20,293 bases of DNA, from positions 1-20,293 of the forward strand of contig CAZRVZ010000171.1 in NCBI GenBank assembly GCA_964603655.1. Reading direction: 5' to 3'. The stretch's first letter is position 1. Every line of letters begins with the position of its first letter. The DNA comes from JACPWY01 sp964603655. Its GTDB lineage: Bacteria; Bdellovibrionota; FAC87; UBA2466. The notes below the pieces were generated by a model, which saw only the letters and a list, made by a program, of their open reading frames with translations, was not told the origin of the DNA and did no database searches. Below are positions 1-7,846 of the stretch, in pieces. The position numbers and the translations under genes were made by a program.

Positions 1-9
1 TCAGCATGT

Positions 10-1068
10 TTACGTCCACGTCTCCTTCTTTGACACCGTCTTTGAAAGAAGCGTCCGTATCCTATTTAGCAGAGAAAGGCGCGCATAACGGGCAAGAGTG
101 TGCGAGGGGTGTTCGACAAAAGCGTAAAAGATCAAACTAAAGATGAATGCCGCAACTACGCGAATAAGCCAGAGGGCCAGAGGGGGCTGGCTGGCGAACA
201 GTAAACCAACAATTGCGGATGAAGGTAAGTGAAAAAGATAAAGTGAGTAGCTGCAGCGGCCTAACTTTTCGAGCCACCTCCACGGCCTGTGAGTTGCGTA
301 ATATGCCAATTCCTCTCGAAGCCAAAAAAACGCAAAAATGGCAAACAGATTTAGCGTAAGCGGGTACTTTAGCGGCGTATGAAATCGCAAAATAAGAACA
401 CACGAACTCAGCATCAATATATAAACTCGCCATCTCCACACCCGAGGTTCTCTACCCGAGGCCATCCAATTATCGTGCTTATCGGCCAGCCGCAAGCCCA
501 ACAACCAGCAGGGAAGCCCAAGTACGGAGTTTAGGATAAGCCCGTATGCGGGATAATTTTCGGCGCGATAATTCGTTAGGACGACCCCCAGTGCCCCCAC
601 AGAAGCCACCGCGTAAAGAGCTCCCCACCCCATTTTCCTTTTTAAAATGATTAGCAACGGGTATAGAGAGTAGTACGCCAATTCTGCGAAAAGACTCCAC
701 AGGATGGATGCTTCAAAAAGCTCCAGCGACACACCGAGATGGCGCGCCGTTGGAATGGCGATGAGAAGTGGAACGCCCAGGCGAATGTAACGCTGGATGA
801 GGAAGGCAACAGGATCGGGTTTTATTCCATTTCGATAGGGGTAGTGGATACAGAAGCCGGACAATACAAAAAAAACAATTACCGCTGCAGGCGCGTTGAA
901 CAGCACGCCAAAAATTCCATTAATCATTTGGACGGGCAACGAGTCGGGATTGAAAGCAAAAAGAAACTGGGGATTTCCTAAATGGTTGTGCACCACAACA
1001 AGGGCGCACAAAAATCTAATGGAATCCAGGCCTAGCAGTCGTTTTTCGGGATTGGCTGGAGAGAACAT
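10..1068 (-). CDS. Acyltransferase 3 family integral membrane protein (OafA/YrhL-like)
   Basis: A 352-residue polytopic membrane protein of the acyltransferase 3 family. Members transfer acetyl or other acyl groups to surface sugars, lipids or peptidoglycan across the inner membrane. The N-terminus shows the family pattern: G13-L-D15, R18-F19 and a hydrophobic helix ending in H27/H29, the usual place of the essential histidine. FFVLSGF follows, and then the WSLFAELAYYSLYP segment that corresponds to the family's W-S-L-x-x-E motif. About ten hydrophobic stretches run to the C-terminus, and the basic tail after the last helix is probably cytoplasmic. Length is normal for a stand-alone member without an SGNH domain. 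The ATG at 1068 starts just before the conserved region but has no clear Shine-Dalgarno. The gene stands alone and diverges from lipA. The family is clear; the acyl acceptor cannot be told from sequence. Confidence 0.88.
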   Translation of the reverse strand: MFSPANPEKRLLGLDSIRFLCALVVVHNHLGNPQFLFAFNPDSLPVQMINGIFGVLFNAPAAVIVFFVLSGFCIHYPYRNGIKPDPVAFLIQRYIRLGVPLLIAIPTARHLGVSLELFEASILWSLFAELAYYSLYPLLIILKRKMGWGALYAVASVGALGVVLTNYRAENYPAYGLILNSVLGLPCWLLGLRLADKHDNWMASGREPRVWRWRVYILMLSSCVLILRFHTPLKYPLTLNLFAIFAFFWLREELAYYATHRPWRWLEKLGRCSYSLYLFHLPSSAIVGLLFASQPPLALWLIRVVAAFIFSLIFYAFVEHPSHTLARYARLSLLNRIRTLLSKTVSKKETWT

Positions 1069-1109
1069 GGGGTCGCTGGGGTTTCTATGGGTTGCTCATG
1101 TTTATCGGC

Positions 1110-1124
1110 ATTTTTAACAAAAAT
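1110..1124. promoter_or_regulatory. AT-rich inverted repeat in the divergent acyltransferase/lipA intergenic region
   Basis: ATTTTT and AAAAAT flank AAC in a perfect 6-bp-arm inverted repeat about 45 bases upstream of the acyltransferase start. It could be part of a promoter or a binding site. In AT-rich intergenic DNA such a repeat can also arise by chance, and I found no convincing -35/-10 pair around it. Confidence 0.2.
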
Positions 1125-1251
1125 ATGAAGGCGTGTTTTATCCCAGCGATTATGTCCTCTAACAGGGTGTTCTAAGCTTCTGAAAACAAAACCTTGTGGG
1201 GCCTATGAATAAAGGGATTGTCGCAACGAGTAAAAGCAAAAGCACTTTCAA

Positions 1252-1281
1252 ACCCCCCACATTGCCTAGTCGAAAGGGGGT
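1252..1281 (+). promoter_or_regulatory. Leader hairpin that could mask the lipA ribosome binding site
   Basis: ACCCCC (1252-1257) pairs perfectly with GGGGGT (1276-1281) across an 18-base loop in the lipA leader. The G-rich arm is the only purine-rich stretch upstream of the lipA ATG at 1300, so pairing would hide the best candidate ribosome binding site. The same G tract could instead pair with the C tract at 1341-1346 inside the gene. The pairing is read directly from the sequence; a regulatory role is inference. Confidence 0.35.
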
Positions 1282-1299
1282 GGGTATGCTCTCGCGGCA

Positions 1300-2187
1300 A
1301 TGGTTTTAGCCGAGAAAAAGCCCGATTGGCTCAAAATTCGCCCCCCAGGAGGGGGGCGCTATTTTGAAATTAAACAACTGTTAAAGACGCTCAAGTTGCA
1401 CACGGTTTGTGAAGAGGCGCAGTGCCCCAATGTTGCTGAGTGTTGGGGCGGTGGGACGGCAACCGTGATGCTAATGGGAGATGTGTGTACACGGGGTTGC
1501 CGATTCTGCCACGTGAAGAGCGGAAGCCCGTTGGCGCTAGATGCTGTAGAGCCCAAAAGAGTAGCCGAGGCTATTTCAAAGTTGGGGCTAACCTACGTTG
1601 TATTGACTTCGGTGAATCGTGACGACCTTGCCGATGGCGGGGCGGACCATTTCGCCCAGACGGTTGAGGCGATAAAGATCGCCGATAATCGGATTCTAGT
1701 GGAGGTTTTGATCCCCGATTTTCTGGGAGACGCGTGGGCGCTGCGACGAATGGCTACCTCCGGCGCGGATGTTGTCGCTCACAATTTGGAAACGATCGAG
1801 CGATTGACCCCAAGGGTACGCGACGGAAAGGCCTCCTACACACAGTCGCTGAGTGTGTTGAAGTTTTTGCGCGGAACCGGAGTTCATACGAAGTCATCGC
1901 TGATGGTTGGCCTTGGCGAAACAGCTAATGAAATCGCTTCCGCCATGGACGATCTTCGATCCGTTGGAGTCGAGATACTTACCATTGGCCAATACCTGCG
2001 CCCGAGCCAATGGCACCTTCCGGTTATGGAGTATGTGACTCCGAATCGTTTTCTAGACTATGAAAAACTGGGCTTGGACAAGGGGTTTTCTTTTGTCGCC
2101 TCTGGTCCGCTGGTGCGAAGCTCGTATCGCGCCGGAGAGAAATTTGTGGAAAATATGTTGAAGGGGGTCGGCCATGCCAGCCATTGA
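1300..2187 (+). CDS. lipA: Lipoyl synthase (radical SAM)
   Basis: Lipoyl synthase inserts two sulfur atoms into octanoyl groups already attached to lipoyl domains, using S-adenosylmethionine and two [4Fe-4S] clusters. The 295 residues show both cluster motifs. The auxiliary cluster is bound by C37, C42 and C48 (CEEAQCPNVAEC). The radical SAM cluster is bound by C63, C67 and C70 (CTRGCRFC). The C-terminal RSSYRAGE segment supplies the serine that completes the auxiliary cluster. GQYLRPSQWHLPV and ASGPLVRSSY are typical family blocks. The ATG at 1300 is the best in-frame start before the conserved W10-L-K-I block. Spacing to the purine-rich 1276-1284 stretch is long, so initiation may be weak or regulated. 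It is the first gene of the lipoate/2-oxoacid dehydrogenase operon and overlaps the next gene by 14 bases. Confidence 0.97.
   Translation: MVLAEKKPDWLKIRPPGGGRYFEIKQLLKTLKLHTVCEEAQCPNVAECWGGGTATVMLMGDVCTRGCRFCHVKSGSPLALDAVEPKRVAEAISKLGLTYVVLTSVNRDDLADGGADHFAQTVEAIKIADNRILVEVLIPDFLGDAWALRRMATSGADVVAHNLETIERLTPRVRDGKASYTQSLSVLKFLRGTGVHTKSSLMVGLGETANEIASAMDDLRSVGVEILTIGQYLRPSQWHLPVMEYVTPNRFLDYEKLGLDKGFSFVASGPLVRSSYRAGEKFVENMLKGVGHASH
1333..1365 (+). promoter_or_regulatory. Terminator-like GC hairpin inside the first codons of lipA
   Basis: CGCCCCCC (1339-1346) and GGGGGGCG (1351-1358) form a perfect 8-bp GC stem closed by the AGGA tetraloop. AAAAT (1333-1337) and ATTTT (1361-1365) extend it after a small bulge, so the stem is followed by CTATTTT. 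This resembles a short intrinsic terminator, yet it lies in codons 12-22 of lipA and encodes Arg-Pro-Pro-Gly-Gly-Gly-Arg. Together with the C and G tracts of the leader it could form alternative structures. Attenuation is inference. Confidence 0.4.
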
Positions 2188-3397
2188 ACGACCCAAAAAA
2201 AAACGGCCGGGGTCCCTCAAATCTAAGACGACTGCCACACCTCGAGCATCGGGTAATGGCAAGTCTGTTTTAAGAGAGGATTGCCTCCGGGTTTTATCTG
2301 AGTACCACCAGGCGGAATCCAAAGCCGATCCCAAAATTGATCCCAAGCTTTCACCCGAACGGCTAATTGATCTGTACAAAGCCATGGCCCTTGTGCGCGC
2401 CTTTGACGAACGCGGAATGATGCTGCAGCGCCAAGGGCGAATTGGTTTTTACGTTCCCTCGACGGGGCAGGAGGCGATTCAGATTGGGACCGCATCCGCG
2501 CTCACTTTAGAAGACTTTTTGTTTCCGAGCTACCGCGAGCCGGGTGTTTTCCTTTATCGAGGGGCCGGCCTTTACGATATGTTCTGCAATCTTTATGGTA
2601 ATGACGGCGATGTTAGTAAGGGACGGCAGATGCCCGTTCATTATAGTTTTGCCAATCTCAAGTTGTTCTCGGTGTCCAGTCCGATAGCGACGCAAATGAT
2701 CCATGCGGTAGGTGCCGCAGTGGCCTTTAAGATTCGCAAAGAGCCGCACGTGGCAGTCGGTTACTGCGGGGATGGCGGAACTTCGGAAAATGATTTTCAT
2801 ACTGCGCTAACGTTCGGCGGAGCCTTTAAGGCACCTGTAATATTTGTAGTCACGAACAATCAATATGCGATATCGGTCCCTTTTAGTAAGCAGACTGCAG
2901 CCAAAAGAATTTCCGATAAAGGCTTGGGCTACGGCGTGCCTGCGGTTGCAGTGGATGGTAACGATGTGTTGGCGGTTCACGCAGTTATGCGGGATGCCGT
3001 TGCCAGGGCGAGATCGGGGCAAGGCCCGACGCTTATTGAGTGTGTGACCCTGCGCATGGGCCCGCACTCTTCGTCGGATGATCCCTCCCGCTACCGTGAT
3101 GAAAAACTGTTCGAGGCCTGGAAACGGCGCGATCCTATCGCGCGATTTCGCCAGTTCCTTTCCGGAAAAAAGTTGTGGAACGATCAGTATGAGGCGGGTT
3201 TACAGGCGGACATGAAGGAACGCATAGCGGCCGCAATCGAACGGGCCGAAGCCATGCCACAACCAAAACTTCAGTCTCTTTTCGAGGATGTTTACGCGAC
3301 AAAGACCCCGCAGCTTTTCAGGCAGATGGCGGCTCTCATTGAAGAGGAATCGCTGCGGGGAAAATTCGAGAATTCAAGCGAGGCATTCCCTCTGTAG
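2174..3397 (+). CDS. 2-oxoacid dehydrogenase E1 alpha subunit, branched-chain/pyruvate type
   Basis: Thiamine-diphosphate-dependent E1 alpha subunit. With E1 beta it decarboxylates a 2-oxoacid and passes the acyl group to lipoyl-E2. The thiamine diphosphate motif runs from G199-D-G (GDGGTSEND) to N228-N229. The phosphorylation-loop block GPHSSSDDPSRYR and the segments GRQMPVHY and LFSVSSPIATQ match my recollection of the branched-chain (Thermus-like) subfamily. RQGRIGFYVPSTGQEA is shared with Gram-positive pyruvate enzymes. The first ~45 residues are a Lys/Pro/Ser-rich, probably disordered extension containing an A9 tract at codons 8-10. The ATG at 2174 has AGGGGG upstream and overlaps the end of lipA. 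As the only 2-oxoacid dehydrogenase in view, pyruvate and branched-chain 2-oxoacids both remain possible substrates. The E1 alpha assignment is firm; substrate is not. Confidence 0.93.
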   Translation: MPAIERPKKKRPGSLKSKTTATPRASGNGKSVLREDCLRVLSEYHQAESKADPKIDPKLSPERLIDLYKAMALVRAFDERGMMLQRQGRIGFYVPSTGQEAIQIGTASALTLEDFLFPSYREPGVFLYRGAGLYDMFCNLYGNDGDVSKGRQMPVHYSFANLKLFSVSSPIATQMIHAVGAAVAFKIRKEPHVAVGYCGDGGTSENDFHTALTFGGAFKAPVIFVVTNNQYAISVPFSKQTAAKRISDKGLGYGVPAVAVDGNDVLAVHAVMRDAVARARSGQGPTLIECVTLRMGPHSSSDDPSRYRDEKLFEAWKRRDPIARFRQFLSGKKLWNDQYEAGLQADMKERIAAAIERAEAMPQPKLQSLFEDVYATKTPQLFRQMAALIEEESLRGKFENSSEAFPL

Positions 3398-3412
3398 CTG
3401 GAGGGTTAATCC

Positions 3413-4387
3413 ATGGCAACGATGACGCTTTTGCAGGCTGTGAGAGACGCGCTTTTGACTGAAATGGAACTGGATTCGCGCGTTGTCCTGATGGGCGAAG
3501 ATGTTGGGATTAATGGTGGGGTGTTTCGGGCGACCGAGGGGCTTCAAAAAGAATTCGGCGAAGATAGGGTCATGGACACCCCGCTTAACGAAAGCGGAAT
3601 CATCGGGATGGCCATGGGAATGGCGATAAACGGTTTACGGCCGGTTCCGGAAATTCAATTCATGGATTTTATTTACCCTGCATTCGACCAGATTGTGAGC
3701 GAGGTCGCCAAAATTAGATACCGTTCCGGCGGGGGATTTACCTGTCCCATGGTGATTCGAACTCCTTACGGTGGTGGAATTAGAGGGGGGCACTACCACT
3801 CCCAGAGCGCCGAGGCCTATTTCGCTCATACGGCAGGGCTAAAGGTGGTTGTGCCGTCCAATCCACACGATACAAAGGGGCTGCTGATTGCCGCGATTCG
3901 CGATGAAGACCCCGTTCTTTTTATGGAGCCGAAGCGACTCTATCGCTCGCTTAAGGGAGAGGTACCCGAAGGGCCGTACACCGTAGAAATTGGCCGAGCC
4001 AACATCGTAAGACCCGGAAGCGATGTCACGCTATTGGCCTGGGGGGCGATGGTGAGCGTTGCAATGCGGGCCGCGGAGCTTTGTGAACCGCGAGGGGCTG
4101 ACTGTGAGGTGGTCGATCTTCGAACACTCGTTCCGCTCGACGAGGAAGCCGTTTTGAATTCGGTAAGAAAAACCGGTCGAGTGGTTATCGTGCAAGAGGC
4201 GCCTAGAACGTGTGGTTTTGCCTCGGAACTTTCGGCGATCATTGCTGAGGAGGCGATCTTGAGTCTTGAGGCGCCCATTGTTCGAGTGACTGGATTCGAT
4301 ACGCCCTTTCCGTACACGCTCGAGCACGTCTATTTGCCCGATGCTGAGCGGGTTGCACTCGCGGTGGGTAAGGTCAGAAATTTTTGA
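3413..4387 (+). CDS. 2-oxoacid dehydrogenase E1 beta subunit
   Basis: The 324-residue beta subunit of the heterotetrameric E1 decarboxylase. It contributes the pyrimidine half of the thiamine diphosphate site and the docking surface for E2. Clear family blocks are MGEDVGINGGVFRATEGL near residues 27-44, LNESGIIGMAMGMA, EIQFMDFIYPAFDQIVSE, and the RTPYGGGIRGGHYHSQSAEAYFAH loop. The C-terminal transketolase-type domain carries DLRTLVPLDEEAV and GFDTPFPYTLEHVYLP. Length is normal for pyruvate or branched-chain E1 beta. The start is supported by GGAGGG at 3400-3405, seven bases upstream. It lies 15 bases after E1 alpha and 8 bases before E2, so it is surely cotranscribed. Confidence 0.95.
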   Translation: MATMTLLQAVRDALLTEMELDSRVVLMGEDVGINGGVFRATEGLQKEFGEDRVMDTPLNESGIIGMAMGMAINGLRPVPEIQFMDFIYPAFDQIVSEVAKIRYRSGGGFTCPMVIRTPYGGGIRGGHYHSQSAEAYFAHTAGLKVVVPSNPHDTKGLLIAAIRDEDPVLFMEPKRLYRSLKGEVPEGPYTVEIGRANIVRPGSDVTLLAWGAMVSVAMRAAELCEPRGADCEVVDLRTLVPLDEEAVLNSVRKTGRVVIVQEAPRTCGFASELSAIIAEEAILSLEAPIVRVTGFDTPFPYTLEHVYLPDAERVALAVGKVRNF

Positions 4388-4395
4388 GGTGAGGA

Positions 4396-5697
4396 ATGGA
4401 TTTTAAACTTCCAGATATTGGCGAAGGCGTGCACGAAGGGGAAATTACCAAGTGGTTGGTTAAGCCCGGGGATAATATAGCGGCCGATCAGCCGATGGTG
4501 GAGGTGATGACCGATAAGGCCACGGTGGAAATTCCTTCGCCCGTAGCCGGCACCGTTGAAAATTTATTTGCGAAAGAGGGCGAAACGGTTCTCGTCGGAA
4601 AAGTAATCATCACGATTCGTGAGGCTGGAAAGGCTGCGCCGGCACCACAAGGGCCACCGGCTCGTGAGCCGCAGTCGGTTTCGCCGTTACGGGCGAACGT
4701 GGAGGCAGTCGTTGGCCGCGTCGAAGGGGTTAAGGAAGAGAGGCCCTGTGTACCGAAGGCGGACGTTGAACTGCCAATAAATATTTTGGCGACGCCGGCG
4801 ACCCGAAAACTGGCGCGCGATCTTGGCGTAGATTTGATTGGAGTTTCTGGAAGCGGACTCCACGGGCGAGTGACGAAAGAGGACATCCAACTCGCGTATG
4901 AAACGCGCCAGGCGGCGGCTCCGCGAAGTTCGCACCCTACCGCGACCACCATTACGGTTGCGGGCCAAAAGGCGCAATCGGTGACGCCCGTTTCCAAAGG
5001 AGCTCTGCAGCGCGTGCCGCTTCGAGGCATTCGTAAAAAAATTTCAGAGGCGATGGCATACTCCAAGCGAACCGCTGCTCATTTCACCTATGTGGAAGAG
5101 GTCGATATGACCGAAATTGTGAAGCTGAGGATGTCGGTCGCCGAGGAATCCAGGCGCCGAAATGTTAAGCTAACCTATCTCCCATTTATCATGAAGGGTC
5201 TCATTCCGGCGTTGGTGGAATTTCCCTATTTGAACTCCTCTCTTGATGAGGGGGGACAGGAAATAGTGCTCAAGGGCGATTACAATTTTGGAATTGCCAC
5301 CGACACTGAACAGGGCCTCATGGTGCCGGTGATTAAACAGGCGGATCGAAAATCGATATGGGAATTGGCGCAGGAGATCACGCTTTTATCCGACAAGGTG
5401 CGATCGGGAAAGGCTGCTATCGAGGATTTGAGGGGTGGAACGTTCACCTTAACGAATGCCGGAAGCATTGGAGGGGTTTTTGCCACGCCGATCATTAATC
5501 ACCCAGAAGTGGCGATTTTAGGGGTGAACGCGATTCGCAAGCGTCCGGTCGTCAAGGACGACCAGATTGTGATCCGCGAAATGATGTATCTGTCACTTTC
5601 TGTGGACCACAGAGTGGTGGATGGCGCCGATGCTGCCAGATTCATGAACCGACTGGTTTTCTTTTTGAGCGAGCCAACGAGACTTGTATTTGCGTAG
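4396..5697 (+). CDS. 2-oxoacid dehydrogenase E2 component, dihydrolipoamide acyltransferase
   Basis: The 433-residue core subunit of the complex, which carries the swinging lipoyl arm and transfers the acyl group to CoA. Domain order is visible. One lipoyl domain spans residues 1-76, with the modified lysine K41 in TDKATVEI. An Ala/Pro-rich linker follows, then a peripheral subunit-binding domain (about 130-169, ATPATRKLARDLG...GRVTKEDI). A second linker leads to the catalytic domain (about 205-433), which ends in the active-site motif D404-H405-RVVD409-G. A single lipoyl domain is at the low end for E2 proteins. A purine-rich GAGGTGAGGA sits just before the ATG. K41 is the expected target of the LipA and LipB encoded in the same operon. 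Pyruvate or branched-chain acyl groups are both possible substrates. Confidence 0.94.
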   Translation: MDFKLPDIGEGVHEGEITKWLVKPGDNIAADQPMVEVMTDKATVEIPSPVAGTVENLFAKEGETVLVGKVIITIREAGKAAPAPQGPPAREPQSVSPLRANVEAVVGRVEGVKEERPCVPKADVELPINILATPATRKLARDLGVDLIGVSGSGLHGRVTKEDIQLAYETRQAAAPRSSHPTATTITVAGQKAQSVTPVSKGALQRVPLRGIRKKISEAMAYSKRTAAHFTYVEEVDMTEIVKLRMSVAEESRRRNVKLTYLPFIMKGLIPALVEFPYLNSSLDEGGQEIVLKGDYNFGIATDTEQGLMVPVIKQADRKSIWELAQEITLLSDKVRSGKAAIEDLRGGTFTLTNAGSIGGVFATPIINHPEVAILGVNAIRKRPVVKDDQIVIREMMYLSLSVDHRVVDGADAARFMNRLVFFLSEPTRLVFA

Positions 5698-5711
5698 GGG
5701 TATTTGCATAA

Positions 5712-7166
5712 ATGACGAAGACGTTTGATGCAGTCGTGGTGGGGTCTGGCCCGGGCGGTTACGTGTGCGCCATCCGGCTGGCTCAGCTTGGCAAAAAGAC
5801 GGCAATTATTGAAAAAGACAATATAGGCGGTGTCTGCTTGAACGTGGGCTGCATCCCGTCGAAAGCGCTAATCTACGCGGCTTCCCAATACTGGAAGGCG
5901 AAGCACGATCACGCTGCGATTGGACTTGTCTTGACGTCGGTAACGATGGACATGGCAAAGCTCCAGTCTTGGAAGGCCGGCGTGGTATCGAAACTGACCG
6001 GCGGAGTCGGAAATCTTCTGAAAATGAACGGGGTAGAGATTATTCGTGGAGAGGCCAGGTTTAAGGAACCCAAGGCGCTGGAGGTCAAGGGAAAGACCGG
6101 CATCGAAAGCATCTCGGCCAATGATTTCGTGATCGCGACGGGCTCTCGCGTTTCAGAGATTCCGTTTCTTAAAATAAATAGCAGAAACATTCTTAGCTCT
6201 ACTGAGGCTTTGGCATTGGTTCGGGTGCCCGAAAAATTAATCGTTGTGGGCGGGGGTTTTATCGGACTGGAAATCGGGACCGTCTTTGCGAAGCTGGGTT
6301 CGCAGGTAACGATTATTGAGGCGCTGGACCAGTTGCTGCCAAATACTGACAAGGAGTTAGTCGGCGTGGTTGAGAAGCGGCTCAAGCTGATGGGGGTCAG
6401 CGTGATGACCCAAACCACGGTATTGAGCCTCGATGAAAAGGATCCGGTAGCGGCGAAATTGCTTCACCTGACGGTGCAGAGCGCCGGTAAGCCCGTTGAA
6501 AAAGTTGCGACAGATTGCATTCTGGTGTCGGTGGGTCGTCGTCCGAATTCAGACAATATTGGAATCGAGTCTATCTTGGTAAAGACCGATCCCAGAGGAA
6601 ATATTTTGATCGATCAGCAGGGTAAAACCAATGTTCCTGGGATTTGGGCGATAGGTGATGTTACGGGCCCCCCGCAGTTGGCTCATCGGGCGATGATGGA
6701 CGGTATGTTGGTGGCGGCGGCGATTAACGGCGAGAAATCTTACAGGGATTACAAGACGGTGCCCTGGGTGGTGTTTAGCGATCCGGAGATTGCAGCCTGC
6801 GGCTATTCCGAAAGAGAGCTGACGGAAAGAGGGGTCAAGTATCGCGTAGGTCGGTTTCCTTTCGCGGCCTCGGGCCGCGCCCTGAGCACTCATGAAACCG
6901 AAGGCCTTGTGAAGGTGTTACTGGACGAAACGAGTGGAGCTGTCCTGGGCGTACATATCGTTGGGCACGAGGCTTCGAACCTGATTGCAGAGGCTACGCT
7001 CGCGATTGAAATGGGAGCAACGGCCGAGGACGTTGTTCGCACCATCCATAGCCACCCAACTTTGCCGGAGTCGTTTCCAGAAGCAATCGAGGCGGCGTTC
7101 GGTCATGCGATTCACATCTATAAACCGTTGTTGCATAAAACCAATCCAGGATCGCTTGGCGCATGA
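5712..7166 (+). CDS. lpdA: Dihydrolipoamide dehydrogenase (E3)
   Basis: A 484-residue FAD enzyme that reoxidises dihydrolipoyl-E2 and reduces NAD. The N-terminal FAD-binding motif is GSGPGG (11-16). The redox disulfide is C42/C47 in GGVCLNVGCIPSK. A second Rossmann fold for NAD begins at VVGGGFIGLEIG, and the FAD pyrophosphate motif is GIWAIGDVTG. The C-terminal interface domain supplies the catalytic dyad H448/E453 in HSHPTLPE. All key residues are intact and the length is typical. It lies 14 bases downstream of E2, with AGGGG at 5696-5700 ahead of the ATG. Its stop overlaps the lipB start in an ATGA arrangement, so translation of the two is probably coupled. Because it sits inside this operon, it is probably the dedicated E3 of this complex, though it could serve others. 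Confidence 0.96.
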   Translation: MTKTFDAVVVGSGPGGYVCAIRLAQLGKKTAIIEKDNIGGVCLNVGCIPSKALIYAASQYWKAKHDHAAIGLVLTSVTMDMAKLQSWKAGVVSKLTGGVGNLLKMNGVEIIRGEARFKEPKALEVKGKTGIESISANDFVIATGSRVSEIPFLKINSRNILSSTEALALVRVPEKLIVVGGGFIGLEIGTVFAKLGSQVTIIEALDQLLPNTDKELVGVVEKRLKLMGVSVMTQTTVLSLDEKDPVAAKLLHLTVQSAGKPVEKVATDCILVSVGRRPNSDNIGIESILVKTDPRGNILIDQQGKTNVPGIWAIGDVTGPPQLAHRAMMDGMLVAAAINGEKSYRDYKTVPWVVFSDPEIAACGYSERELTERGVKYRVGRFPFAASGRALSTHETEGLVKVLLDETSGAVLGVHIVGHEASNLIAEATLAIEMGATAEDVVRTIHSHPTLPESFPEAIEAAFGHAIHIYKPLLHKTNPGSLGA

Positions 7167-7846
7167 TTGCAGGCCGATTTATTGATTTGCGCGAAAGGGA
7201 GTATCGAGAGACGTGGACCATTCAGAAACGCCTTGTTGCAGAGCGAGTTGCCGAGCAATCATGCGATACCTTGTTGGCAGTAGAACACCCGGAGATCATC
7301 ACGGTTGGGAGACGGTTTAAGGGGCCGATACCGAATGGGGCCATTGAAATCGAGCGCGGTGGCGAGGCTACCTTGCACAATCCGGGGCAGCTTGTTTTTT
7401 ATCCGATTCTGCGACTGGAACGGAAGGAACGGGACGTGCAAGCTTACGTCAGGGGTGTAGAAGAGTGCGTGATTCTGGCGCTCGCAGAATTTGGCTTAGC
7501 CGGCGAGCGGCGCGCCGGAGCTACCGGTGTTTGGGTGGATTCTGGAAAGCGTAAAATAGCCAGTATCGGCGTGGCAATCTCCCGTTGGGTGACCTATCAC
7601 GGCGTTGCGCTGAACGTGAATAATGATTTGAAACCCTTCCAGAGAATTAATCCGTGTGGCTTTGAATGGAATGTTATGACGTCTATGGCGCGGGAGCTCG
7701 GGGCTAACGAACCTGAGGCCCGTATCGATCGTTCCCACGTTGTTGCGGCGGTTCGACGAAGCTTTGAAAAAGTGTTTAACCGCGCGTTGGATTGCGCAAC
7801 TCCCGAAGAATTGTTATCGTTTAAGTACGGAATAAAAAATGGATAA
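7163..7846 (+). CDS. lipB: Octanoyltransferase, lipoyl(octanoyl) transferase
   Basis: LipB moves an octanoyl group from acyl carrier protein to the lysine of lipoyl domains, giving the substrate for LipA. The 227 residues keep the catalytic pair K131 (KIASIG) and C165 (INPCG), spaced 34 residues apart as in known LipB enzymes. TYHGVALNVNNDL and EHPEIITVGRR are further family blocks. The motif that usually reads T-Y-H-G-P-G-Q is T-L-H-N-P-G-Q here (70-76), so two positions are unusual while the histidine is kept. The start overlaps the E3 stop by four bases, and the gene overlaps the ferredoxin start by eight. Together with lipA it indicates de novo lipoylation rather than scavenging. Confidence 0.95.
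   Translation: MIAGRFIDLREREYRETWTIQKRLVAERVAEQSCDTLLAVEHPEIITVGRRFKGPIPNGAIEIERGGEATLHNPGQLVFYPILRLERKERDVQAYVRGVEECVILALAEFGLAGERRAGATGVWVDSGKRKIASIGVAISRWVTYHGVALNVNNDLKPFQRINPCGFEWNVMTSMARELGANEPEARIDRSHVVAAVRRSFEKVFNRALDCATPEELLSFKYGIKNG

Noticed and set aside
4488..5066. 192-codon open frame on the minus strand inside E2
   Set aside because: It is antisense to the E2 lipoyl domain and linker, shows no family motif, and follows from the base composition of the real gene.
5909..6418. 169-codon open frame on the minus strand inside E3
   Set aside because: It is antisense to a fully conserved enzyme gene and has no recognisable domain.
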